A stretch of 64,000 bases of DNA from Aristolochia californica (taxonomy: Eukaryota; Streptophyta; Magnoliopsida; Piperales; Aristolochiaceae), in the NCBI GenBank assembly GCA_029961685.1, contig JARWKL010000004.1, forward strand, positions 33,090,294 through 33,154,293, in the 5' to 3' direction. The position numbers and the translations under genes were made by a program. A model generated the notes under the pieces. That model did not search any database. It saw nothing but the letters and a program-made list of their open reading frames with translations, and had not been told where the DNA came from. Below are positions 53,362 to 64,000 of the stretch, one piece after another (positions within the stretch are counted from its first letter, which is position 1; every line of letters starts with the position of its first letter).

Positions 53362-54560
53362 TGCCAGACTATGCTCGCCCAAGGGATTATTCAGCCCAAC
53401 ATGTCTTCTTTTTCTTCACCAGTGTTACTCGTCAAGAAATAGGACAAATCCTAGCGGTTTTGTGTTGACTACAGAGAGCTCAATGCTCATACCATCAAAG
53501 ATAAATCTCTCATTCCAGTGGTGGATGAACTGTTAGATGAATTGCACGGGGCCAACTTATTTACCAAGCTAGATTTGAAATCAGGGTATCACCAAATTCG
53601 AGTCCACTCTTCCGACGTGGAGAAGACAGCGTTCCGCACACACGATGGCATTTCGAGTTTTTAGTCATGCCATTTGGTCTATCCAACGGACCCTCCACCT
53701 TCTAGACCCTCATGAATGAGGTATTTCGTTCTCTTTTACGAAAATTTGTTCTTGTGTTCTTTGATGATATTCTACTTTATAGTAAGCACTGGAATGAGAA
53801 CCTTCAACATCTGCACTAGGTGTTCACTCTCCTACGTTCCCATCATTTGGTTCTCAACCAGTCCAAATGCTCAATGGGAACTTCCGAGGTAGCATATTTG
53901 GGCCATGCATATCAGCATCTGACGTGAAGGCCGACCCGAGCAAAATTCAGGCCGTCGTCGACTGGCCTACTCCCACATCCGTCACAGTGTTAAGGGCGTT
54001 CTTGGGCCTCGCAGGTTACTATAGAAAATTTATTCGTAACTATGGACAGATTGCAGCTCCACTCAACAATCTCCTTAAGCGCAATGCATTCACATGGTCT
54101 GACACAGTTGCGTCCTCCTTTGAGAACTTGAAGACAGCCTTATCGTCCGCCCCGATACTCCATCTTCCCAACTTTGATGATTTGTTTGTTATTGAATGTG
54201 ATGCATCAGGCAGAGGTATTGGCACGGTCTTACAGCAGCAAGGACACCCCATAGCTTATTTTAGCAGGCAGCTAGGACAACATCACCACAAATTAGCTGA
54301 CTATGAACGGGAACTGATAGGCTTAGCAAAAGCCATTCAGCACTGAAGGCCCTATATCTGGGGGCGCCCCTTTGTCATACAGACCGATCATTGCAGTTTG
54401 AAGTACTTACTTGAACAACTTCTCACCATTTCCCCCCAATAGCATTGGTTGAGCGAATTGATGGGATTTGATTTTAGTGTTGAGTACAAATCTGGCCACG
54501 TCAACATAGGTGGAAATGCCTTGTCCCGCAAGGACCTGTCTAAGCCTTAGCTACACACAA
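53362..54560 (+). pseudogene. pol: Gypsy-G reverse transcriptase and RNase H
   Basis: Reverse transcriptase pieces include [38 protein letters not shown] and [17 protein letters not shown] base loss near 53645 shifts the catalytic part. The thumb reads LRAFLGLAGYYRKFIRNYGQ (53867-54346) and RNase H reads FVIECDASGRGIGTVLQQQ, DYERELIGLAKAIQH, then TDHCSLKYLLEQ with stops. Confidence 0.9.
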
Positions 54561-55869
54561 TCAGTCAGCCAAGATTTCTTTTGCTGAACTCCATTCGGGA
54601 TGAAACTCACAAGCACACCGAGCACCTTGAATTATATCACAATATTGAGCAGAAAACACTGGATAGAAACTGGACCATTCAGGATCGACTTATATTGTTC
54701 AAGAATCGGATTTATCTCCATCTGACATCGCCCCTCATTCATGACATATTATCTACTTTTCATGACAGCACACATGAGGGCCGGCAGAAAATGTATTTTT
54801 ATATAGGCCATGATTTTTACGGGTGGGGCATGAAAAGTAGTGTGGCGGATTATGTGACAGCTTGCCAGATTTGTCAATGGAACAAACCGGAGTCCTTAAG
54901 TCCAGCAAGGTTGCAGCAACCACTTCAGTTACCTTCACATGTATGGGCAGATATATCCATGGACTTTATTGATGGCCTTCCCCCATCCTCGGGGAAATCA
55001 GTCATTTTTTGTGGTGGTCAACCGATTTTCTAAATATGGACACTTCTTGCCCCTGGTGCATCCATATACAGCGAGTCATGTCGCCCAGCTCTTCATGGAT
55101 AAAATTTTCTGCCTACATGGTGTGCCTACGTCCATTACCAGTGACAGAGATGCAATCTTCACAAGTACTTTCTGGAAAGAACTGTTCAAGCTGCAAGGGA
55201 CAAAGTTGGCTTTCTCCTCCACCTGCCACCCGCAGACCAATGGCCAAACAGAGGTAGTCAACCTACCACATAGATGTATCTCCATTGTTTTGTTTGGGAT
55301 TCACCTAAAGGTTGGGTCAGATGGCAGGCCTGGACAGAGTTTTGTTATAGTACCTCATACCACACATCACTCGACACCACTCCTTTCAAGGTCGTTTATG
55401 GTAGAGATCCCCCTAGGCTATTATCATATGAACCTGGCTCTTCTAGGGTGGTCACTATTGATCAGGCTTTGGAAGAACGAGATCCCATGATCCGCCAGGT
55501 CCGACATCATTTACAGGAAGCTCAACATACCATGAAAAGAAATTATGATAAATGGCATTGAGACCTGGTCTTTTCTTTGGGAGATTATGTGTGGCTTCAT
55601 CTCTACATTATCGCCAGCTCTCCCTCATGGCCTCCAAACGTCATAAATTTTCCCCAAAACTTTATGTGCCATTCCAAGTACTAGAACACATTGGCACTGT
55701 CGCCTACCATTTGCAACTTCCATCGGATGCAAAGATCCATGACATTTTCCATGTCTCAACGTTGAAGGCCCTCTAGGGTGATAGTCTGTTGCTCCACACC
55801 CCTTTGCCACGACTTCAAGAGGGGTGTGTGCTTTCCACCCTGGCTCAGGTGTTGCAGGCTGTGCTGCAT
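54561..55869 (+). pseudogene. pol: Gypsy-G integrase and start of chromodomain region
   Basis: The HHCC region is at about 54740-54900 (FHDSTHEGRQKMYFYIGHDF, ACQICQWNKPE). The core has [58 protein letters not shown] and a QTNGQTEVVN glutamate region. The C-terminal part reads [20 protein letters not shown] and IHDIFHVSTLKAL. The chromodomain is cut at 55869 by Gypsy-J and resumes at 60738. Confidence 0.9.
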
Positions 55870-55886
55870 TGTTAGGTTCTTCCCTT

Positions 55887-57400
55887 CCTCCTAGAGAAAG
55901 AGCTTGTCCTCAAGCTCGAAGTATGGGTAGAGGGTGCGAAATATAGGTAATGGCTCCCATGTCATGTCATTGGGGTCAACATCTGCCCATTGCACTAGGA
56001 TCTCCCAATCACCCTGAATGCAGCGAACCTGTAACACCTGTGCAGGAGTGGAAAGGACATGTCCCTCATGTAGTGGGGGCAGCGGTGTGAGCAGCAAGGG
56101 TGAATCACCTTGGAAGGCCTTCAGTTGGGAGACATGAAACACATTGTGAATCCTTGCCTCTGGCGGAAGCAGCAAGCGGTAGGCAACTGTACCAATGCGG
56201 TCCATAACCCGAAAGGGACCATAAAATTTTGGAGAGAGCTTGTGGCATTTGGAAGCTATCAGCGACAGCTGCCTGTAGTGTTGGAGACGCAACCAAACAT
56301 AATCTCTTGGAGAAAACAAGACTTCCCGGTGCTTCTTGTCATAATACGTCTTCATAGAATGTTGGGCCTCCTGGAGATGAGTTCGCACTTCACTGAGGAA
56401 GGTGTCTCTTTCGGCTAATGCTTGGTCCAAAGTGGCGACTTTAGAGGCCCCTGGTTCATATGATAAAAGGCTGGGCGGTTCTCTACCATAGACCACCTTG
56501 AATGGGGTTGTGCCGAGTGTGCTGTGGTAGGAGGTGTTGTAACAGAATTCAGCCCAGGCGAGCCACTTAACCCACATTTTAGGTGAGTCTCCCACGAAAT
56601 AGCGAAGATACATTTCAATTGTTCTATTGATGACCTCTGTCTGACCATCAGTCTGCGGATGGTAGGCTGAAGAGAAGGCTAACATTGTGCCCTGCAGCTT
56701 GAAGAGTTCTTTTCGGAAGGTACTTGTGAAGATTGCATCCCTATCACTGGTAATGGAATTAGGCATCCCATGTAAGCGGACAATGTTATCCACAAAGAGC
56801 TGAGTGACCTGAGCGGCAATGTAAGGATGAGCCAGAGGGATGAAGTGCCCATACTTTGAGAAATGATCCACCACTACAAAGATAACGAATTTGCCTGACG
56901 AAGAGGGAAGTCCATCTATGAAGTCCGTAGAAATATCAGACCAGACCTGTGATGGCAGCTAAAGTGGTTGGAGCAACCCAGTTGGACTTAATGTTTCAGC
57001 TTTATTCCGTAAACAAGTCTAACAAGCCGCCACATAATCAGCTATGCTGCGCTTCATGCCCCTCCAATAAAATTTCCTACTGATCCAGAAATATGTTTTC
57101 TGTCGGCCCTCATGTGTACTATCACGGAAGGAGGCTAAAATGCTGTGAATCAGAGGGGATGTGTGGTGGAGAAAAAATCTGTTTTTGTAGAGGACCAGAT
57201 TGTCCTGAACCGTCTAATGGTTTGCCGCTGTCCCCTGCTGGATGTCATGACATAAAGCTATAATTTCTGGGTACTATTGTGGCTCTTTTTGTATAGAATC
57301 CAACAAGAGAGCTCTGGGCTGACTGATGGCATGTAATTGCGGCTCTGGAATGTCCTGACGAGATAAAGCATCAACCCTACATTCAAACTCCCCGATTTAT
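55887..57400 (-). pseudogene. pol: Gypsy-J integrase and chromodomain
   Basis: The frame at 55891-56874 (327 codons) is intact from the core onward: [39 protein letters not shown], the glutamate region [40 protein letters not shown], then the chromodomain-like WEILVQWADVDPNDMTWEPL, ending FELEDKLFL. The first catalytic Asp and the HHCC zinc region lie upstream (56880-57400) with stops. Confidence 0.92.
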
Positions 57401-59315
57401 ACTCTACAGTAAAGTCAAACCCCATAAGTTTACTTAACCAATGCTGCCACGGTGAGGTAGTGAGGCGCTACTCAAGTAGATACTTGAGGCTGCAATGATC
57501 AGTGCAAATAAAAAATGAACGTCCCCAGAGATAAGGGCGCCAATGCTGTATAGCTTTACCCAATCCGATCAATTCCCTCTCATAAGCTGCTAACTTGTGG
57601 TGGTGCTATCCAAGTTGGTGGCTAAAAGAAGCAATCAGGTGGCCCTGTTGGTGGAACACTGCATCAATACTACCCCCAGAAACATCACATTCCACTACAA
57701 AGGACTCATCAAAGTCGGGTAGCTGCAAAACTGGGGAGGATGATAAGGCCTCTTTCAACTGCTGAAAGGAATGAGCCGCTGTCTCTAACCAGGTAAAGAC
57801 ATTTTTCTTGAGAAGGTTGTTGAGCGGAGCTGCAATCTGGCCATAGCTATGAATAATTTTTCTATAATATCCAGCTAGGCCCAAAAATCCCCTTAAGGCT
57901 GTAATGGATTTAGGAGGAGGACAATCTGTGACCACCTGTATCTTACTCTGGTCTACTTTCACCCCCACTGCTGAAATAACGTAGCCCAAGTATGCCCCTT
58001 CTGACATTCCCATAGAACATTTGGACCGATTTAAAACCAAATGATGTGAATGGATAAGAGAAAATACCTAGTGAAGGTGTTGAAGATGCTCTTCCCAACT
58101 ATTGCTATAGACCAAAATATCGTTGAAAAATACCAATACGTATTTCCTCAAGAGAGAGGAAAATACCTCATTCATGAGGGCCTGGATGGTGGAAGGCGCA
58201 TTTGAGAGTCCAAAAGGCATTACGAGGAACTCAAAATGGTCGTGATGTGTGCAGAACGCTGTTTTCTCCACATCTAATGGGTGAACTCTGATTTGATGAT
58301 AGTCAGATTTCAAATTGAGTTTAGTAAAAATAGTAGCTCCATGTAGCACATCTAGCAATTCGTCCACCACTGGGATGGGAAATTTATCTTTAATAGTATG
58401 GGCATTGAGTTTCCGGTAATCTACACAAAACCTCCATGACTTATCATGTTTGCAGACCAGTAATATCGGTGAGGAAAAAGGAGACATGCTGGGCTGAATA
58501 ATACCCTGGGCTAGCATCTTCTGGAACTGCCTTTCAATCTCATCCTTCTGTAAGTGGGGGTAACGATAAGGACGCACCACTACAGGCTTAGTGCCCATTT
58601 TCAAACGGATACGGTGATCACAGTGCCTAATTGGCGGTAAAGCAGTAGGGTCCTGAAAGATATCCTCAAATTCTGTAAGTAAGTGAGATAACTTACAGTT
58701 GGCCGTGGATTGGACTTGAACAACCTGTAGTGCGCAAGGCACTGGTGCTTGTGTGCCATGCAATATAATCGGACGTTGGTCCTCTGTAAAAGACAGGGTC
58801 AGAGCTTGGAAATCCCATAGTATTGGCCCCAACAGTTGTAACCATTTAATTCCTAGTACCAAATCGAATCCAGACAATGGAATCACCAGGAAATCTGCAA
58901 TAAATATATGTCCCTCAATATCAATGTGTGTGGCTGGAGATATGCCCACACTAGTAATTTTATCCCCATTGGCTATAGATATAGAACGGCCAGTCTGTTG
59001 CTGGACTACTAACCGAAGTTGTTCTGTCGTGGGCTGAATGATGAAATTTTGTGTAGTGCCAGAGTCAACTAAAGCCAGTAACTGTAGATGATGTAACTTG
59101 GCTTTAACCTGCATTGTGCTAGAACTGCGTAGGCCAGTCATGGCATGAAGGGAAATCTCTGGACCCTCTTGGTCTGTCTCCCCAATCTCCTCCTCAGGTA
59201 GTATGTCATCACCATCCTCCCACAGACACATACTGAATAATCTTTTGCAGTGGTGACCAATGACATATTGTTCATCACAGTTAAAACAGAGCCCCTTGGC
59301 TTTTCTCTGATCCAT
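57401..59315 (-). pseudogene. pol: Gypsy-J protease, reverse transcriptase and RNase H
   Basis: A 415-codon frame (58068-59315) begins at the zinc knuckle ([18 protein letters not shown], the full CCHC that Gypsy-E has lost). It has the protease [16 protein letters not shown] and reverse transcriptase through FTKLNLKSDYHQIRVHPLD and FGLSNAPST to VFFNDILVYSN, where the first catalytic aspartate is changed to asparagine. The thumb and RNase H continue at 57606-58040 (TALRGFLGLAGYYRKIIHSY, ESFVVECDVSGGSIDAVF) and in pieces to 57401. Confidence 0.92.
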
Positions 59316-60288
59316 TTCCTGTCTGTTGAGTTTTTGAAGTAAAGAGCAGGTGGAGCTGAATTAGAGATGTCTAGATGTGGGGCTGCACTGTCTCTAGAAT
59401 GTGGGGGTCCATAATAAGGGGTTGGCGCTGAGGCATTGTGCCTTCCTGGCCAAGCTGGTTTTTTGACCAGTGACTCCTTGAGAACATGCTGTTTGTGCTC
59501 AATTGACCTGGCGAAATTCATAGCGTGGTCCAAATCTGTAGGACCATGTAATTCAACTTCCAGTCTCAGAGCTTCAGTCAAACCCGCAATAAAAATATGA
59601 ACATACTATGTGTGACTGACAAACTGGTTTGCTCGGGCTAACCTTTCCTGGAAGGTCTTTTGGTACACCTCTAGTGATCCAGTTTATTTGTTATTGATTA
59701 ATTCACCCAATGGATTGCTACTAGCTGGACGACCAAATCTCCTCATGCAAGACTGCCTAAAGGTTGCCCAATCCTGAACCAATTGGTCATTTCGAAATTG
59801 GTGGTACCATAGAAGCGCTTCATCGACCATGTGGTAGGCGGCCAAATAAACTTTCTCATCCGCAAGTATTTTTTGATGATAAAAGAACTGATCACACTTG
59901 GCTAACCAAATCGAAGGGTCCTTAGACCCATCATATGTAGGAAATTCAAGTTTTAAATACCTGGGAACAGTATTTGGTTCTTGAATGGGATGGTGTTGAC
60001 GCTTTGGTGGTTGTGGGGGAGGTGGTGGATGGAATTGATGGTGGTCGACCGGTGGAGAGTAGGCAGGTGGTTGTTGTGCTCGTGTACCATTGTCCTCTTA
60101 TCACCGGAGGAGAGCTTGGATGGCAGCATCCATTGATTTTATGGCTTCATGCAAGTTAGTGGTTTTTTGACGCACCTCTTCTTGGGATTGAGCCTGGTGG
60201 TCTGTCCTCTGCATATTATCTTCCAATAATTGCCTCAAATCCTCAGGGGAAGAGGAATCCCCTAGGGTGGACCTGTCTGATACCAAGA
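59316..60288 (-). pseudogene. Gypsy-J gag
   Basis: The frame at 60101-60406 starts in the LTR (EGREERRVTRSMAREEPN), reads the PBS as LVSDRS and continues STLGDSSSPEDLRQLLEDNM and [11 protein letters not shown] with no stop. This shows the LTR-initiated gag start that Gypsy-E has broken by a single TAG. The capsid follows in broken frames, then the C-terminal part at 59138-59581 (EALRLEVELHGPTDLDHAMN). Confidence 0.88.
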
Positions 60289-60737
60289 TGTTAGGTTCTT
60301 CCCTTGCCATGGATCGAGTCACCCTTCTTTCCTCCCTTCCCTCCATGGATGCTCTTGATGTTGGAAGAGAATTCTTGTTTCTGGAATGTGGAATGATAGA
60401 AATCAAAGAGAACGAAGGAGCTTTGAAGGAAGCTCAACCTGGACCTCAGAGGGAGAATCCGACCTAGACCTCTGAGGGAGAATCTGACTTGTTTGATGTA
60501 ATTTTCTCAATACTTGCTTTCTCCTTCCCTTGACGTCCCCCTAAATAGGGTTGTGGACGAAATTACAAAGGTGACCCATAGGTCAAGTGGTTCACGCCAC
60601 ATTACAACTGGACCAACCCAAAGTAACCCAAACCAAACAAAGTTAACCAAACCATATGAAATTTACATGAAAAGTAAATTGACATAATTTAATTCCTATG
60701 CCTATGGATAACTCGTGATGCTATGGAGTCCATAACA
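60289..60737 (-). repeat. 5' LTR of Gypsy-J
   Basis: This 449-bp LTR runs from TGTTAGGTTCTTCCCTTGCC to GAGTCCATAACA on the plus strand, the reverse complement of the Gypsy-E LTR. The PBS complement CTGATACCA lies just left, at about 60276-60285. Confidence 0.92.
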
Positions 60738-60880
60738 TGCGTCTAGGACGACTGGGAGCTTTTAGTACAGTGAGCCAACACAGACCCACTTGAGACTAAA
60801 TGGAAGCCCTTGGCATCTTTTAGGGCTCTCTGCCCCACTTTCGAGCTTGAGGACAAGTTCTTTCTCCAGGAGGGGGGCGA
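60738..60880 (+). pseudogene. End of Gypsy-G chromodomain region and polypurine tract
   Basis: The chromodomain-like segment reads WELLVQ, then ANTDPLETKWKPLASFRAL across a stop, followed by FELEDKFFLQEGG at the polypurine tract (CCAGGAGGGGGGCGA). The frame passes into the 3' LTR as DVMDSITSRIIS and stops. Confidence 0.88.
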
Positions 60881-61239
60881 TGTTATGGACTCGATAACAT
60901 CCCGAATAATAAGCTGACGCAGGAGTCAATTTATGTAATTTCCTTTTAATGTTTTTAAGTGGTTTACTTGTAATTTTCTTAAAACTTGTGCCCCTAGGTT
61001 TGGGCTTGATGTTTTGTGTCCCTAATCCTTTTTATGGAGGAGAATGGGCAGGAATGAAGTAAGCATTGAAATCGAATTAGAATAGAAGGTCGGATTCTCC
61101 CTCTCTGAGGTCCAAGGTTGAGCCTCCTTCAAGGGTCGTTCCATCCCAAGCATAAGAAATTATTTTCTTCATCACTCGACAATCTGGAGGAAAGAGGAGA
61201 ACGTAGGGTGCTGAGATCCATGGCAAGGGTAGATCCTAA
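60881..61239 (+). repeat. 3' LTR of Gypsy-G
   Basis: It starts TGTTATGGACTCGATAAC and matches 42765-43139 with visible divergence and small indels. The last two bases (CA) are missing at the junction with the Copia-F LTR remnant. Confidence 0.9.
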
Positions 61240-61657
61240 TGGAGTCCTTATACAACTTGTCATTTAATCCTAATTACATTCCAACTGTAACTCTTCAATA
61301 TAAGTAAGTCTATTCAAACTATACTACTAGAAGACTAACTTGAGTAGAACTAGTAGTCCTTCATTATTCACATGAATATAATGGATAAACCAGTTCGTAG
61401 CCTTATCATTGTGGGCCCCTCATGACCTCCTAGCATATCTTGATAAGAGTGCCATCTCGTTAGATCTTTGTGGGTCCCACTTGATCTTCAAGTCTTCTAA
61501 ATCAATTCAGCTTGTTCTTCTTGCTTCGTTAACTCGTGCTTGCTTTGGGTGAGGACTCTTCTTGGTGTCCCACGTCCTCTAGGACTCTACTTGATGACCT
61601 ACATCCTCATGGTGGGTCCCACCAGCTCGAGCACCATGGTGGTCCCACATTGTAACA
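61240..61657 (-). repeat. Copia-F 5' LTR, outer part
   Basis: Reverse complement of the left part of the Copia-L LTR (6992 to about 7375), ending CCCACATTGTAACA. Together with 42137-42765 it makes one LTR. About 30 bp of the LTR (between GAATTACAA and GAGTCCTTATAC) is missing at the Gypsy-G insertion point. Confidence 0.87.
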
Positions 61658-63356
61658 GTTATGTATTAAGTCTATTTATATAGACTATTAGTTTATCAAT
61701 GTACATCAAAAAATTATATTGTCCGCTTCGTCTTCGTCGTTCTGTATTTGAATTTTTATCATTTCACTAAACATTCACTCCGCAAAAAGAAAATACACTA
61801 ATAAAAAATTTTGACAATAAAAAGGAGATTCACAAACAGATTTTAGAATAAAAAAAGAGAAACGGAAAGAGATTTTATTTTTTATTTTTCTTTCTTCCGT
61901 GCATGGGACGGGCATGCTGGTATAGAAAAAAAAAAGAAAAAAACTAAGTTATTCCTGGTATAGCATGCTCGTATTCACTCGAGAAGCTTTTGATAAGGTG
62001 AAACTGTTACATTTTACTGCTGGTAACAACTTAGTTATTCCTGTAAACGAAGATCTTTCCTCTTTTATTTAACAAGGTAAGTTTGCAGAGATGCTAGCCA
62101 TGGATTAGAGTTCAAGAATGAAGTCCATGGGTAAAAAGTAGTGGGTCCCACAAAGAGAACGACTATTAGAGCGAATTCCACATTCAGTTTGACCTAGCCT
62201 CTTGATGTTATCAAAACAAAATTGGGTAATGAAATGAAAGTTAACAAGTGACTCATGGATAAGGAGAAAAAAAAAAGAGAAGTAAAAATTCTATTATACT
62301 ATAAAAGAAATAGAATGAATTTGGTCATTTAGGGTTTAGGGTTTAAATAAAATAAAATATTAATAAAAGGTTTTTTTTGTTAGTTGAAATTAGCAAATTA
62401 GGCAGTTTATGCTTTAAAGAACATTTCATGTGTTTTATATTTAAAAAAAATAACTTTTAAGAGTATTATCATAATCTGATTTGTTGCAAATGATGTTTAT
62501 GTTGTTAATAGTAGCTTCCTTGGAAGGTGGTGAGTTTCCATTAAAAACCCATAAAGAAACCTATCGGCCCCTTTCATTGGTTGGGGTAGGTATTGTATTT
62601 ACGTATAGTGTAAAACTAGCTCATTGACAACTTTACTATCATTTGGAAAGTGGTAAAATCACAAACCATAGTTAAACACAATCATGTATTTCTTGGTTAT
62701 TTATCAAGGCGAATTGTTTACTTAATAATTTTTTAGATCACAACTTTTTAGAAATAAAAAAAAAGTTATTCTGGATTTTTTGGCTATTGAAATTTTATTG
62801 ATTTATTTAGTTTTATATTCTAAAGATGTCTATAAAAATCTTTTGATTATTTTGAAAACATTATTTAATCAACCAAAGTATCTAGAGAAGGCGTACCTTG
62901 TAAAGAAAGAGAATGGAAAACCAATATTGGCACAAGTGGCTTCTGAACAGGGAGGTGAATTGATATATTTAAAATAAAAATAATTTATACATGTAATTGA
63001 AATATCATAAAAAAGCATTTCAACATAAATAGCAACATTCACACACCACAACGACTAAAAGTTTTTTTGTCATAGATGTTTTTCTAGTGGAAGTTGTTGT
63101 CCAAGAACCCGTGTTTGACAAATTTTCACTATTACACTCTAATAGCAGGAAAATTATAAAAGAGATTGCGTCTCTCTTTGGCCATGTGTAGCTCAATACA
63201 TGATTTAAACAAGGCAATCTCCCCAAGAGATTACTACTAGATTCTCACTCTAGCTTGTCCTTTCTATCTAGATTAATAGGTTCTAGATGAACCTTTCACA
63301 ATTTCATAAAAATGGGAAAAATTACACCCTTACTTGGAGAGATGCTTTGTTGAGAA
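61658..63356. other. AT-rich sequence without recognised element or gene
   Basis: About 1.7 kb right of Copia-F shows no LTR, TIR or retroviral motif. The longest reading is 62766-62977 (plus), about 65-70 codons ending KENGKPILAQVASEQGGELI, which I do not recognise and which lacks supporting context. This is the only stretch that may be original host DNA at this locus. Confidence 0.5.
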
Positions 63357-63935
63357 CCGAACCAATACTACCCAAAAGACCGACTTGTTAAGAGTGGAAG
63401 GCATAGGAACTTAACCTAGAACCTTAACATCACAGCCATGAGTCGACAACCACGACGGCCACACTCTAGCGGCGGACACACTCTAGCGATGGCCCACTCT
63501 AGTTTCTGCTAGGTCACCCCCTCCACTCAGGACTCTTGCGGCTCAGGACTTACGCCACGGGGATTCAAACTCATGATGTAGTGCTTGCTCTGATACCAAA
63601 TATTGTGCACCTAACCAATACTACCCAAAAGACTGGCGTGTTAGGAGCGGAAGACATAAGTACTAAACCCAGGACCATAACATCACACACATCTTCACGA
63701 GCCGACATCCATGGCGGCCCACACTAGTGGTGGCCCACTCTTGTGATGGACCACTCTAGCGATGACCCACTCTAGTTTCTGCTAGGTCGCCTCCTCCGCG
63801 TAGGACTCTTCAAGCTCTACTCATGACTCTTCGAGCGCCGATCTGATACCAAATGTTAAGCACCTAGCCAATACTTCCTAAAAGACCAGCTTGTTAGGAG
63901 CGGAAGGCATAAGTACTCAACCTAGGACCATAACA
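63357..63935 (-). mobile_element. Tandem TRIM array (three LTRs, two interiors)
   Basis: TRIM LTRs in minus orientation lie at about 63357-63429 (start truncated), 63601-63682 and 63854-63935, the last two each 82 bp. Each interior ends in the PBS complement (CTCTGATACCAAA at about 63588-63600, ATCTGATACCAAA at 63841-63853). The interiors carry repeats of GCCCACTCTAG with GCGATGG-type spacers. This is LTR-interior-LTR-interior-LTR, a product of unequal recombination or tandem integration. Confidence 0.88.
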
Positions 63936-64000
63936 TGCTTCTCCTTGAGATTAAAGATGCCTCCTCCTTTGTAGCACATTGTGAATTGATCAATGAACTT

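Larger units (their letters stand above)
55870..60737 (-). mobile_element. Gypsy-J, chromovirus-type element of the Gypsy-E family, 3' LTR almost deleted
   Basis: The 5' LTR (60289-60737) is the reverse complement of the Gypsy-E LTR family. The 3' LTR at the left end survives only as its outermost 17 or so bases (TGTTAGGTTCTTCCCTT, 55870-55886), followed at once by the polypurine region. Flanks TGCAT (55865-55869) and TGCGT (60738-60742) are a 4/5 TSD, so the outer end is genuine and the loss came later. It lies in the Gypsy-G chromodomain. Confidence 0.88.
42765..61239 (+). mobile_element. Gypsy-G, chromovirus-type element with three nested insertions
   Basis: The LTRs are 42765-43139 (first three bases lost) and 60881-61239 (last two bases lost). 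PBS GTGGTATCAGATAGG follows the left LTR. Its body is in four pieces: 43140-43527, 47198-47253, 52036-55869 and 60738-60880. These are separated by cargo element Q, Gypsy-H and Gypsy-J, each with a TSD. It inserted into the Copia-F LTR. No TSD is visible for Gypsy-G itself because both ends are eroded. Confidence 0.9.

Noticed and set aside
42765..61239. TSD for Gypsy-G
   Set aside because: Both termini are eroded and about 30 bp of the target LTR is missing, so no matching 5-mers can be shown.
62331..62346. Telomere-like TTTAGGG motif
   Set aside because: There are only two or three units in AT-rich DNA, which is expected by chance.

Overview
The window is nuclear DNA from a flowering plant, in a repeat-rich region. 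It contains Ty1/Copia and Ty3/Gypsy chromodomain retrotransposons primed by initiator tRNA-Met (PBS TGGTATCAGAGC), tiny TRIM elements, and pieces of plant housekeeping genes (plant-type phosphofructokinase, enolase, acyl-CoA oxidase, calreticulin, PRMT3, a MINDY-like deubiquitinase, vacuolar H+-pyrophosphatase). The species cannot be named from this. I see no intact ordinary host gene, rRNA, tRNA gene or CRISPR. Labels such as Copia-A or Gypsy-E are mine. I could run no alignments: family names rest on motifs read by eye, and boundaries rest on LTR ends and target-site duplications (TSDs) read directly.

Layout. 1-7612: Copia-L, interrupted by cargo element P (1344-5276, TSD GCAAG), which carries acyl-CoA oxidase, calreticulin, phosphofructokinase and enolase pieces. 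7613-7746: a vacuolar pyrophosphatase scrap. 7747-11629: Copia-A (minus) with a palindromic TRIM. 11630-12135 and 24205-24604: the 3' half of Copia-C (minus). 12136-24204: Copia-B (TSD TCATC), holding composite cargo element K (13415-19319, PRMT3) and a solo LTR (19714-20593, TSD GAAAC). 24605-32363: a segment inverted between two TRIMs, holding the 5' half of Copia-C, part of Copia-D and a small non-coding LTR element (25835-28516). 32364-34237: the rest of Copia-D. 34238-35325: LTR debris. 35326-40648: Gypsy-E (TSD TACTA), lying inside a TRIM LTR. 40713-42765 plus 61240-61657: Copia-F (minus), whose LTR is split by Gypsy-G (42765-61239). Gypsy-G contains cargo element Q (43528-47197, TSD CACCG), Gypsy-H (47254-52035, TSD GTCCA) and Gypsy-J (55870-60737). 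61658-63356: sequence with no recognised element. 63357-63935: a tandem TRIM array.

The main candidate for something undescribed is a group of non-autonomous LTR retrotransposons (P, Q, K). They keep LTR, PBS, a gag-like leader and the last codons plus polypurine tract of the chromodomain Gypsy polyprotein, but the pol region is replaced by strings of spliced host-gene fragments. P and Q share the cargo prefix acyl-CoA oxidase, calreticulin and an unidentified module, then differ: phosphofructokinase plus enolase in P, MINDY deubiquitinase in Q. Q keeps one uninterrupted 945-codon chimeric reading frame. Two further results stand out. In several Gypsy families here the polyprotein frame begins inside the 5' LTR, reads through the PBS, and ends inside the 3' LTR. 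And an inversion between two TRIMs can be reconstructed because both TSD pairs are split between its two breakpoints and both interrupted reading frames rejoin.
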